Positions 6,072-12,369 of a DNA stretch of 12,831 bases are shown in pieces (the first letter of the stretch is position 1; each line of letters opens with the position of its first letter). The position numbers and the translations under genes are program-made. Origin of the DNA: Acidithiobacillus sp. (GTDB taxonomy: Bacteria; Pseudomonadota; Gammaproteobacteria; Acidithiobacillales; Acidithiobacillaceae); assembly GCA_028065135.1 (NCBI GenBank), contig JAPTWR010000145.1, positions 1 to 12,831 on the forward strand. Direction: 5' to 3'. Below the pieces are notes generated by a model. The model worked only from the letters and a program-made list of their open reading frames with translations. It was not told the origin of the DNA and ran no database searches.

Positions 6072-8888
6072 ATGGCGGAATACCACCTACACGCAAAGAC
6101 CCACAGTCGCGGCGCCGGAAAAGGCGCGGGCGGACATGCGCGGTACATACTGCGCCAAGGTCCGTACTCCAAGCGTACGGTCGAGGTGGTGGATGGCGCG
6201 ACGGTGCAGCGTGTCGAGGAGAGTCGAGCGGATGAGGTAGTTTTCGAGAAATCGGCGCACCTGCCCGCCTGGGGAGAGGCTGACCCGCTGGCCTACTGGG
6301 ATGCCGCTGACCAATACGAGCGGGCGAACGGCACCGTGTATCGGGAAATCGAGTTTGCTCTGCCGAAAGAGTTGTCGGATGACGAAAATCACGCCCTTGC
6401 GCACGAGTTTGCCGAGCAATTATCCCAGGTCTCTGGTGGTCACACCCCGTACACTTTAGCGATACACCGCAGCGAAACAAAACCCATGCTGCTGCACTGT
6501 CACCTGATGCTGTCCGACAAGGTCAACGACGGCATCGGGCGGGACCCGTCCTTGTGGTTTCGGCGGGCATCGAATCCGGGGAAAGACCCGGCACGGGGCG
6601 GCGCACCGAAGACGCAGGCGCGGATCGGACAGGACTGGTTAGGAGAATGGGTACGGCCTCTCTGGGCGCAGATGGCGAATACGGCGCTGGCCCGTGCGGA
6701 AGTCGATGCGCGGATCGATCACCGGACATTGGATGCGCGGCGGATGGAGCAGGAGGAATTGGCCGCGCAGGCAAAGAGTGAGCATCATGAAATAGCGGCC
6801 CGGCAGCACGCCCGTGCTGCAGAAGCGTTAGATCGTCCCCCGGAGCCGAAGAAAGGGCGGGTACTGACGCATGCGGGGCCGGAGAAGGCCCCCGGGCGGG
6901 CGGTGATGGTGGTGGATTTTGAAGCGGCCAAGGCCGCGCGGGCGCAGGCGGCGGAAGTCCGGCGTCTGGCGGAAGCGGAGGTGACGCGGGACCGGCAGGC
7001 GGTGGAGCGGGCGCAAGCGGTGTTGTCGGCGGCGCGGGCACGCCAGATGCAGCGTGATCCTTTCGACAAGATGCGCATCCGGGAGCGCTGGCGGAAACGG
7101 CAGCAGGTGCGGAAGGATCGGGTCCTGGATGCCGAAGCGTTGGCAGAGACGCGCAACGGGTTCCGGGCGGGTCCTGCGGACGGCAATCCTGCGGACAGCA
7201 ATCCTGCGGACGGCAAGGACCTGGCCGTGGCGGCCAGTCCATCGGGTCATTCCTGGGCGGTGTATCGGGAGCGGGTACTGACGGAAGCCTACGGACAGGC
7301 CGTCGGTCAGGCCCTGGGTCGCTGGGTGCGGGTGGACGTGGATCGGGAGCGCCGGACCCTGCACATCCACAATAAGGTGATGGACATCACCGACTATGGC
7401 GACCGGCTGGTGGCCTTGCAGGCGGCATCCAGTCCGGGCGGAAAGGCCCAGGAAATCGAAGCCATGCTGAAGATCGCGGGCGCGAAAGGCTGGAAAGCGC
7501 TGACCGTGACGGGGACGGAGGACTTTCAGATACGGGCAGGCGCGGCGGCGCTGGCGGCGGGATTCACGCTGACCGATGGTGATCTGGCCGCCCGGATTAC
7601 GGCGCAACAGGTGAAGGATGCCGAAGCACAGCGGGCCAAAGATCTGGAAGCGGCGCCGGTCCTGGCGGAATGGATGCAGGCGCACCCGAAGCAGGCACAG
7701 GCACAACGGTTGGCGGGTGGGAAATTGCCGTGGGCGTGTCCGGAAGGGCTGGATCGCGCCGCCCTGCAGCGGCCTGCCCTGTGGGACGCCGCGGATGCCT
7801 GGGCAGTGGGCCGCTATGGAGAGACAGCGCAGTGGCAGGCACTCTCCAAAAAAGATCCCGACCCGTTGAAAGCGCGGGCGGCGGACGCCGGACGGGAAGC
7901 GGCCTGCAACGCCTGGGCGCAGGGTGGTCTGACCTTGCGGGTTGGGGAAGATGCGCCTGCCGGATCGGGTATCGAGTGGAAATTGACAGGCGATATTACG
8001 CGAGAATTGGTTGAGCGCTATGCGGGCGCCATACAAGAGCGTAGGAACCGGGCCGGGGTGGATCATGGGGTGACGGTGACGTTTGGTGGTGATGTGAGCA
8101 TCACGAAAAAGGTCCTTGTGCTGGAACACCTGCTGCGGCAGTCGGTGTCCCTGGATGCACCGGCCCTGGAGAAAGCCGGGGACCGGAACGCGCTCGATCA
8201 GGCGCGGGAGCGGTTGAAAACCCATGAACCGGACGGAGCAGAGCAGGCCTGGTATACCCGCGCGGAGCGAGTCAAGAAACTCGACGCGCTGGTCTTGCAC
8301 CTGGAGCGTCATGGCTCTGGGAACTCAGGGAAGCACTTTCGGGAAGCGGGTTTTGTGGTGGATGAAAAGGGGAAATATGCCTATCCAGACCCTGAACTGC
8401 CGGGAGTGCGGGCGGCCTGGGACGCGCTGGCCGCTGCCCAGCGGAAGGACACGGAGGCGGATATTCAAAAGCGGGCGGAAAGCGTGGGTTATCGACTGGA
8501 AAGCGGACAATGGAGCCCGGAACAGCGTAAAGCGGACCCGGAACACCAGCGTCTCGTGCAGGAGATCCAGGACGACCCGTCGCTCAAGGGCATGGCGAAC
8601 ACGGCTTACAAGCAGGGGATAAGCCGGGCCAGGCAGGAGCGGGAAGCGCAGTTGGAACAGGATCGCAAAGTCCTTCGGGCTGCCGCCCATAAGCTGGGCC
8701 GCCGGGCTGAGAAAGGGGGCAGCAACGCCGGGAAGCAAACCGAGATACAGCGGGAATTTGTGGAACTGGTGCAGCGTGGGGTCGGATTGGGCGTGGATGA
8801 AAAGGCGCTGTCCAAATCCTTGCAGGGCGGTCGTGAGGCCTACCGTCAGGAAAAGGCGCTTTCGCGCAGTCAAGGGATGAAACTGTGA
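6072..8888 (+). CDS. MobA/MobL-family (MOBQ) relaxase with LPD7-like domain, 938 residues
   Basis: The relaxase nicks one strand at oriT, stays bound to the 5' end and leads the strand into the recipient. The ATG at 6072 follows GGAAAGGA and gives the proper start MAEYHLHAKTHSRG...; an earlier ATG at 6021 lacks such a site. Family features are the early Tyr residues (Y4, Y25, Y32), the strand REIEFALPKEL, and the metal-binding HCHLML (H142 and H144). Residues of about 215-370 are Ala/Arg/Glu-rich and probably coiled-coil. A linker follows, made of three GPADG/NPADS/NPADG units. Residues of about 416-503 (GRWVRVDVDRERRTLHIHN ... LTVTGTEDFQIRAGA) resemble the LPD7 domain of large mobile-element proteins. 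The remaining 430 residues are not recognized. There is no helicase or primase motif. It is divergent from traD and followed by a terminator. Confidence 0.88.
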   Translation: MAEYHLHAKTHSRGAGKGAGGHARYILRQGPYSKRTVEVVDGATVQRVEESRADEVVFEKSAHLPAWGEADPLAYWDAADQYERANGTVYREIEFALPKELSDDENHALAHEFAEQLSQVSGGHTPYTLAIHRSETKPMLLHCHLMLSDKVNDGIGRDPSLWFRRASNPGKDPARGGAPKTQARIGQDWLGEWVRPLWAQMANTALARAEVDARIDHRTLDARRMEQEELAAQAKSEHHEIAARQHARAAEALDRPPEPKKGRVLTHAGPEKAPGRAVMVVDFEAAKAARAQAAEVRRLAEAEVTRDRQAVERAQAVLSAARARQMQRDPFDKMRIRERWRKRQQVRKDRVLDAEALAETRNGFRAGPADGNPADSNPADGKDLAVAASPSGHSWAVYRERVLTEAYGQAVGQALGRWVRVDVDRERRTLHIHNKVMDITDYGDRLVALQAASSPGGKAQEIEAMLKIAGAKGWKALTVTGTEDFQIRAGAAALAAGFTLTDGDLAARITAQQVKDAEAQRAKDLEAAPVLAEWMQAHPKQAQAQRLAGGKLPWACPEGLDRAALQRPALWDAADAWAVGRYGETAQWQALSKKDPDPLKARAADAGREAACNAWAQGGLTLRVGEDAPAGSGIEWKLTGDITRELVERYAGAIQERRNRAGVDHGVTVTFGGDVSITKKVLVLEHLLRQSVSLDAPALEKAGDRNALDQARERLKTHEPDGAEQAWYTRAERVKKLDALVLHLERHGSGNSGKHFREAGFVVDEKGKYAYPDPELPGVRAAWDALAAAQRKDTEADIQKRAESVGYRLESGQWSPEQRKADPEHQRLVQEIQDDPSLKGMANTAYKQGISRARQEREAQLEQDRKVLRAAAHKLGRRAEKGGSNAGKQTEIQREFVELVQRGVGLGVDEKALSKSLQGGREAYRQEKALSRSQGMKL
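7170..7214 (+). repeat. Three tandem 15-bp units in the relaxase linker
   Basis: TCCTGCGGACRGC recurs at 7172, 7187 and 7202 as exact 15-base units, encoding GPADG, NPADS and NPADG (residues 367-381). Copies two and three differ at one base. The in-frame unit length means copy number can change without breaking the gene. Confidence 0.85.
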
Positions 8889-9027
8889 TGTGGTGGGTGC
8901 TCTGTTTTGGTGCGTACGGTGATGAGGTTGATGGTATCAGAGAGGGTGATGGCCTTGTCTTTTTGGGGTGACCGACTTACTTTTCAGCATGCATCCACTT
9001 TTACCAGCCACCATGGATGTCTGAATC

Positions 9028-9051
9028 CACACGGTGGCCAGTGTGTTTTTT
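9028..9051 (+). terminator. Probable intrinsic terminator after the relaxase
   Basis: CACACGG (9028-9034) pairs with CC and GTGTG (9038-9039, 9041-9045) around a TGG loop with one bulged A, followed by six T (9046-9051). It lies about 140 bases after the relaxase stop and before the J-protein start. The stem is modest. Confidence 0.55.
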
Positions 9052-9068
9052 CTGGTCTCAGTCTCGCC

Positions 9069-9083
9069 TATAAATCACAGAGG
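9069..9083 (+). promoter_or_regulatory. Candidate -10 and ribosome-binding site of the J-domain gene
   Basis: TATAAA (9069-9074) lies in the gap after the terminator, and CAGAGG (9078-9083) precedes the ATG at 9096 by 12 bases. No good -35 is seen. Together with the terminator this suggests separate transcription of the J-domain gene and supports ATG 9096 over the longer frame starting at 8907. Confidence 0.35.
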
Positions 9084-9095
9084 TTACCTGCACGC

Positions 9096-10283
9096 ATGTC
9101 TGATCCAAAGTGCCGCCCCCTTGCCCTGACTATTGCCCCCGCCGCGCCCAAAGCCCCCCTGTCCGCACCGCAAAGAACCTTCAACCGCCTGAGCAAGCAA
9201 ATTACCAACACGGAACAGGACCTGTGGGACTGGGAGCAGGCAATGACCGACACCCAACAACGGGTTGTAAACGATCTTCTCCCTGCACAGCAGCAATATC
9301 TGGTGTTGCGCATCCAGTTGCTGCAGCAACTGGATGGTAGTAGTCAGGCGATCAAACTGGGCAATGTCGCCCGGGAGACGCTGTCACAGGTCATCGTGCA
9401 TCTTGCCGCAGAACTGATCATGGAGTGTCCGGACGATACCACCCTTCGGGAGATTCACCAGCGCCATGGCGGGGCTGAAGTAATGGACATTGAAGCGCTG
9501 AGCGCGTCTCTGGAGGGCTTTTTTGATTTCCGCTCCGGCGATGCCGCGGAGACCGCCACGGGTCCGGAGTCTTTCACGGATTTTATGGAGCGGCTGATAA
9601 AAGACCGGTTGGCGGCACAGATGGAAACCTTGCGCCGGGAACGCCGGGAAGCGCACGGCGAGGATTCGGAGCCGGTCGATGAAGCGCCAGAACGCCCGCG
9701 TACGGGCGCGCAAAAAGCACGGGATACCCAACAGGCTGCGCAGGCTGAAAACATCCGGCAGGCCTTGCGCACGATTTACCGGCAACTGGTCAGCATGGTG
9801 CATCCCGACCGAGAAACCGATCCAGAACGGCGGGAACAGAAAACCGCACTAATGCAACGTGCCAACCAGGCCTATGCCGGGAAAGACCTGCTGCAACTAC
9901 TCGCTCTGCAGCAGGATCTCGGACAGATAGATCCGGAAGCGCTCAGCGCTTTGGCGGTGGATCACCTCAAAACCTATAATCAGGCGCTCAAGGAACATCT
10001 GGCACGCCTCAAGGCGCGCGTTCAGGACATTCAGCAGCGCGCTGCTGCCGGCATGGGTTTGCCGTTTTTTGCCCCACGCTCACCAAAGGGCTTTATCCGG
10101 GATTTTGAGGATACTCTCCGGGAAATACGACGTGCCACGATCGGGATCCAGCAGGAGATGGTGGCCCTCCAGGAGCCGACGACACTTAAAGCCTGGCTGC
10201 AGATGCAACGCCGGGAGATACGAAGGCAGCAGCAGATGGATCGGGATACGGAAATGCTCTGGGGCGTGGATGAGGACTACTGA
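9096..10283 (+). CDS. J-domain protein of the mobilization block, 395 residues
   Basis: The centre of the protein holds a J domain. RQALRTIYRQLVSMVHPDRE has the HPD tripeptide at residues 236-238, and is followed by KTALMQRANQAYAGKDLLQL, the third helix. J domains stimulate the ATPase of DnaK-type Hsp70 chaperones, directing them to a client. It lacks the Gly/Phe and zinc-finger regions of DnaJ. The flanks are long, polar, Gln-rich helices, probably coiled-coil. Residues of about 10-215 are a client-binding candidate. The C-terminal 150 residues include TLREIRRATIGIQQEMVALQ. The gene follows the relaxase on the same strand. A role in remodelling the relaxosome or a replication complex is an inference from context. 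The start was chosen at ATG 9096 because upstream sequence contains a terminator and is not protein-like. Confidence 0.75.
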   Translation: MSDPKCRPLALTIAPAAPKAPLSAPQRTFNRLSKQITNTEQDLWDWEQAMTDTQQRVVNDLLPAQQQYLVLRIQLLQQLDGSSQAIKLGNVARETLSQVIVHLAAELIMECPDDTTLREIHQRHGGAEVMDIEALSASLEGFFDFRSGDAAETATGPESFTDFMERLIKDRLAAQMETLRRERREAHGEDSEPVDEAPERPRTGAQKARDTQQAAQAENIRQALRTIYRQLVSMVHPDRETDPERREQKTALMQRANQAYAGKDLLQLLALQQDLGQIDPEALSALAVDHLKTYNQALKEHLARLKARVQDIQQRAAAGMGLPFFAPRSPKGFIRDFEDTLREIRRATIGIQQEMVALQEPTTLKAWLQMQRREIRRQQQMDRDTEMLWGVDEDY

Positions 10284-10330
10284 AACCGCAAAGACCGGGG
10301 ACGGTGAAGAAGGTGCGGGTGGAGCGGGTT

Positions 10331-10385
10331 TTGGTGTTGGCTGGATTCACCCCTATACTAATGAAAACGCCGAAATTTTGGAGAG
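10331..10385 (+). promoter_or_regulatory. vapD promoter and ribosome-binding site
   Basis: TTGGTG (10331-10336) and TATACT (10354-10359) are separated by 17 bases, a good sigma70 -10 with a partial -35. GGAGAG (10380-10385) lies just before the ATG at 10391. vapD can therefore be transcribed on its own. Confidence 0.7.
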
Positions 10386-10390
10386 TTGCC

Positions 10391-10729
10391 ATGTACGCCA
10401 TCACCTTTGATCTGGATACGCAAACCCTGAAGGATGCCTATCACAATGAGTCTTACGGTAACGCCTACTCGGATATTCGTCGTATTCTGGTAGAGGAATA
10501 CGGATTCAACTGGCAACAGGGCAGCGTCTATTTTGGTGGAGATACCGTGGATGCCGTGTCCTGCGTTCTGGCCGTTCAGGACATCACCGCACGGTTCGAC
10601 TGGTTTGCCTCTTCGGTGCGTGACATTCGGATGCTGCGGATCGAGGATAACAACGATCTGATGCCCGCCGTGGAACGGGGCAGCGATCTAAAAAAAAGAC
10701 TCCACAGCGCCGACCTAAAGGCGGCCTGA
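10391..10729 (+). CDS. vapD: VapD-family endoribonuclease (Cas2-like fold)
   Basis: This 112-residue protein begins MYAITFDLDTQTLKDAYH. It continues with YGFNWQQGSVYFGG, then VLAVQDITARFDWFASSVRD and IRMLRIEDNNDLMPAVERG, a near-textbook VapD pattern. VapD proteins are ferredoxin-fold ribonucleases related to Cas2. Characterized members are dimers that use an early Asp, here D7, and some act as toxins or in virulence and persistence. Typical members are about 91-95 residues; this one has an extra basic tail (SDLKKRLHSADLKAA). It has its own promoter and ribosome-binding site. No VapX-like antitoxin is recognized directly beside it. The orphan small ORF downstream is the only candidate partner. 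Confidence 0.92.
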   Translation: MYAITFDLDTQTLKDAYHNESYGNAYSDIRRILVEEYGFNWQQGSVYFGGDTVDAVSCVLAVQDITARFDWFASSVRDIRMLRIEDNNDLMPAVERGSDLKKRLHSADLKAA

Positions 10730-10792
10730 ACAGAGACGTTTAGCAGACAGGGCTGAACCGAACCATTGGCAGGCGGCACATGAACCAATTCA

Positions 10793-11050
10793 TTGAGTGA
10801 GGATTTGCTCAGGCCGCATGTGCTCGATACCGCCCTGGATGACGGCTACACGGCGATGGCCGCCGATCAGGAGCGTGAGGCTGAAGCACAGGCATGGTGC
10901 AATGCCTTGCTGGCGGATATGACCGCCGTGGAGACCGCCATTCTGATCCATCTGGGGATGCCCAGGTTAGAGATGGGCAGCGCCGGTCACAGTGACAATC
11001 TCAAAACCCGTTCATTCCCGGATGAGCCGAGAAAAGCAAATCAAGAGTAG
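10793..11050 (+). CDS. Orphan antitoxin-like small protein, possibly 5'-truncated
   Basis: The frame encodes up to 85 residues from TTG at 10793; GTG at 10820 is an alternative start with AGG six bases upstream. The stretch ALDDGYTAMAADQEREAEAQAWCNALLADM resembles small plasmid-encoded antitoxin-type proteins that precede a MazF/PemK-like toxin (form 'LD..Y..MA.D..RE.EA..W'). Here no toxin frame follows, and the C-terminal half (VETAILIHLGMPRLEMG...) departs from that pattern. There is no ATG and no strong ribosome-binding site at the longest start, and an in-frame stop lies 10 bases upstream of it. It may be a decaying remnant of a fourth addiction module or an accessory of vapD 63 bases upstream. 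The function is not established. Confidence 0.5.
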   Translation: MSEDLLRPHVLDTALDDGYTAMAADQEREAEAQAWCNALLADMTAVETAILIHLGMPRLEMGSAGHSDNLKTRSFPDEPRKANQE

Positions 11051-11168
11051 ATTATGAGAACGGTAAGGGACTGATTCAGCGTGTCACTGTAACAGGTGTT
11101 GAAAGCCTCTCAAAAACGGCCGGTTGCGAGATGGGCGTGTCATGCCGATGCCGTCTTGTGACAGGCGC

Positions 11169-11197
11169 GTGACCCATGCGCAGATTGTGCGTACAAT
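11169..11197 (+). promoter_or_regulatory. brnT-brnA promoter with probable BrnA operator; leaderless start
   Basis: GTGACC (11169-11174) and TACAAT (11192-11197) are 17 bases apart. TTGTGCGTACAA (11185-11196) is a dyad matching at 10 of 12 positions and overlaps the -10, where BrnA-type antitoxins autorepress. The expected start point falls at about the ATG of brnT (11205), and there is no ribosome-binding site between, so the transcript would be leaderless. Confidence 0.55.
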
Positions 11198-11204
11198 AAA
11201 AGCA

Positions 11205-11488
11205 ATGGAAATCACCTACGACCCGGCTAAGAATGCCCGCAATATTCAAGAACGCGGCCTCAGTTTTGATCGAGCGGTAGATTTTGACTTCCACACCGCG
11301 CTTTATCGCGTGGACGACCGCCGCGAGTATGGCGAGACCCGGTCCGGGCTATGGGAACCTTGGACGGGCGATTACATGCGCTGGTCTTTGTGGAACAGGC
11401 CGCTGGTATTCGAGGGATCAGTTTTCGGAAAGCGAATCGCAGGGAGATCAGGCGTTATGAAAGCAGCAGACCTTCATCAGGAGTCTGA
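11205..11488 (+). pseudogene. brnT: BrnT-family ribonuclease toxin, broken by a one-base deletion
   Basis: Residues 1-46 read MEITYDPAKNARNIQERG ... RREYGETR, the N-terminal half of the BrnT (DUF497) toxin, a RelE-fold ribonuclease. After about base 11341 the family sequence continues only in another frame: VRAMGTLDGRLHALVFV, then GIRGISFRKANRREIRRYE, ending at TGA 11486-11488. Restoring one base near 11338-11346 gives an uninterrupted 94-residue BrnT of normal length. The conserved RKAN.RE..RY block is thus present but out of frame. As written, the N-terminal frame does not stop. It runs directly into brnA and makes a 174-residue hybrid. Possible explanations are true inactivation, a sequencing error in the ACCCGGTCCGGG run, or frameshifting. 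Confidence 0.85.
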
Positions 11489-11729
11489 GAACGGCAATCC
11501 AGAATGGACGACGGAGGATTTTGCCAGTGCCCATTCGTTTAGCTCCCTGCCAGGTTCTTTGCAGGCCAAGCTGTCTACGCGGGGGCCGCAGAAGGCACCG
11601 GTCAAAGAGCGCGTTACCATGCGGCTCTCACCAGAGGTTGTTGCCCGTTTCCGGGCATCAGGACCAGGTTGGCAGACCCGCATTGATGCAGCGCTGAAGG
11701 AGTGGCTGGAGACACACCGTAGGGTGTAA
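11457..11729 (+). CDS. brnA: BrnA-family antitoxin
   Basis: This 90-residue protein starts at ATG 11457 inside the brnT 3' end, the normal toxin-first overlapping arrangement of brnTA. N-terminal NPEWTTEDFASA and C-terminal VTMRLSPEVVARFRASGPGWQTRIDAALKEWLE match BrnA. The latter is the ribbon-helix-helix DNA-binding domain that represses the operon, and the former binds BrnT. It is intact, so it could survive as an orphan repressor even though the toxin is out of frame. There is no clear ribosome-binding site, consistent with coupling to brnT translation. In the present sequence the frame upstream is open back to the brnT start, so a fused product is also possible. Confidence 0.88.
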   Translation: MKAADLHQESENGNPEWTTEDFASAHSFSSLPGSLQAKLSTRGPQKAPVKERVTMRLSPEVVARFRASGPGWQTRIDAALKEWLETHRRV

Positions 11730-11764
11730 CGGTGCGTAGCTGAACGTCGATGGTTTTGTGGACG

Positions 11765-11850
11765 CTGAAATCTGGACGAGTTAATGGACAGAATCAGGGC
11801 CGGAAATGGCCCCAAAAGTGTCCAGAAACGGGGTGTCGATTAACCTTCTT
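11765..11850 (-). repeat. Right copy of the inverted terminal repeat (IS21-like end)
   Basis: On the plus strand TGGAC occurs at 11759, 11773 and 11785, then TGTCCA at 11819 and GGTGTCGATTAACC at 11831-11844. Reverse-complemented, this aligns with 3286-3375. An ordered series of TGGAC sites near a tip is characteristic of IS21-family ends. The copies point toward each other, as for the two ends of a single element. Runs of T lie just outside both (3281-3285 and about 11849-11854), but these are too simple to be called a target duplication. Confidence 0.6.
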
Positions 11851-11911
11851 TTTTGTACCGATGGTCACTCGCAATTATCTCTGGTTCATACATGTCTAAA
11901 CTTCAGTCTTG

Positions 11912-11953
11912 TGATATAATTAAAATTATTTGAAGGCGTGACCTTGGCGGTCA
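11912..11953 (+). promoter_or_regulatory. Extended -10 promoter and 5' leader hairpin of the small membrane protein gene
   Basis: TGATATAAT (11912-11920) is a perfect extended -10 (TGNTATAAT), so the weak -35 does not matter. It overlaps ATAATT-AA-AATTAT (11916-11929), a perfect dyad that could be an operator. In the leader, TGACC (11939-11943) pairs with GGTCA (11949-11953) around a five-base loop. Confidence 0.7.
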
Positions 11954-11974
11954 TCAACATCAGCAGGTGGTTAT

Positions 11975-12220
11975 ATGCTTTTTCTTATTCGACCGATTCA
12001 TCGTTGGGCAAAGAAATATAATGTAAAACACCATCATATTCTTTTGGTCTGGTCGGCGCTGAGTTTTCTGTTTCCTGCGGTCACGATCTTCGCTACGTGG
12101 GACGTGACCTTCTCCAGCATGGCGCAAGTCCTGTCTGTGTTTGTTATGGGAGTATCCATAGGCGTATTTTTCTACATTTTACTGTTGGCGGAAGAGTCCA
12201 GAATTGCTGGTGAAAAATAA
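11975..12220 (+). CDS. Small membrane protein with two predicted transmembrane helices
   Basis: This 81-residue protein has a short basic N-terminus (RPIHRWAKKYNVKHHH). Two hydrophobic stretches follow, at about residues 21-41 (ILLVWSALSFLFPAVTIFA) and 49-71 (MAQVLSVFVMGVSIGVFFY), then the acidic/basic tail AEESRIAGEK. The two ends would sit on the same side, probably the cytoplasm by the positive-inside rule. ATG 11975 is preceded by CAGGTGG. It has its own strong extended -10 promoter. I do not recognize the family. It lies outside the bracketed block, and its lower GC upstream region differs from that of the mobilization genes. Confidence 0.65.
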   Translation: MLFLIRPIHRWAKKYNVKHHHILLVWSALSFLFPAVTIFATWDVTFSSMAQVLSVFVMGVSIGVFFYILLLAEESRIAGEK

Positions 12221-12246
12221 GGAAACTATAGTATAGAGTCTCCTAT

Positions 12247-12369
12247 AGGGGAAACGTACCCCCTGCCGTTAGACGGTTTTGCCGTCTGCCTCCTGATGCT
12301 GTCCGCCCTTCACAACACTAAAGCCCTTCGCCCTTGCCTTATCTGCGGTTCTCACCACCTTCTGGTGAG
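12247..12369. other. Hairpin-rich noncoding stretch
   Basis: Three perfect dyads occur in about 120 bases: AGGGG/CCCCT (12247-12251 with 12260-12264), AGACGG/CCGTCT (12271-12276 with 12282-12287) and CTCACCA/TGGTGAG (12351-12357 with 12363-12369). No convincing frame crosses the region and no T-run follows the stems, so it is not a standard terminator. It could be a structured RNA, a small palindrome-ended mobile element, or folded DNA near a transposon end. Confidence 0.45.

Noticed and set aside
7170..7214. Possible CRISPR-like array from the three 15-bp repeats
   Set aside because: The units are contiguous without spacers and in frame within a coding linker.
6523..8312. Long minus-strand open frames (up to 494 codons) opposite the relaxase
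   Set aside because: They are Pro/Arg/His-rich shadow frames of a GC-rich gene, with no ribosome-binding sites and no family pattern, while the plus strand gives a coherent relaxase.
8907..9095. Upstream extension of the J-domain gene to 458 residues
   Set aside because: The extra 63 residues cover a terminator-like hairpin and a -10 element and do not look like protein; ATG 9096 is preferred.
11124..11204. Upstream extension of brnT by 27 residues
   Set aside because: It would cover the promoter and operator, and MEITYDPAKN is the standard BrnT start.
3281..11854. T-runs just outside both inverted repeats as a target-site duplication
   Set aside because: They are homopolymers, and the left one is the tail of the terminator, so the match has no weight.
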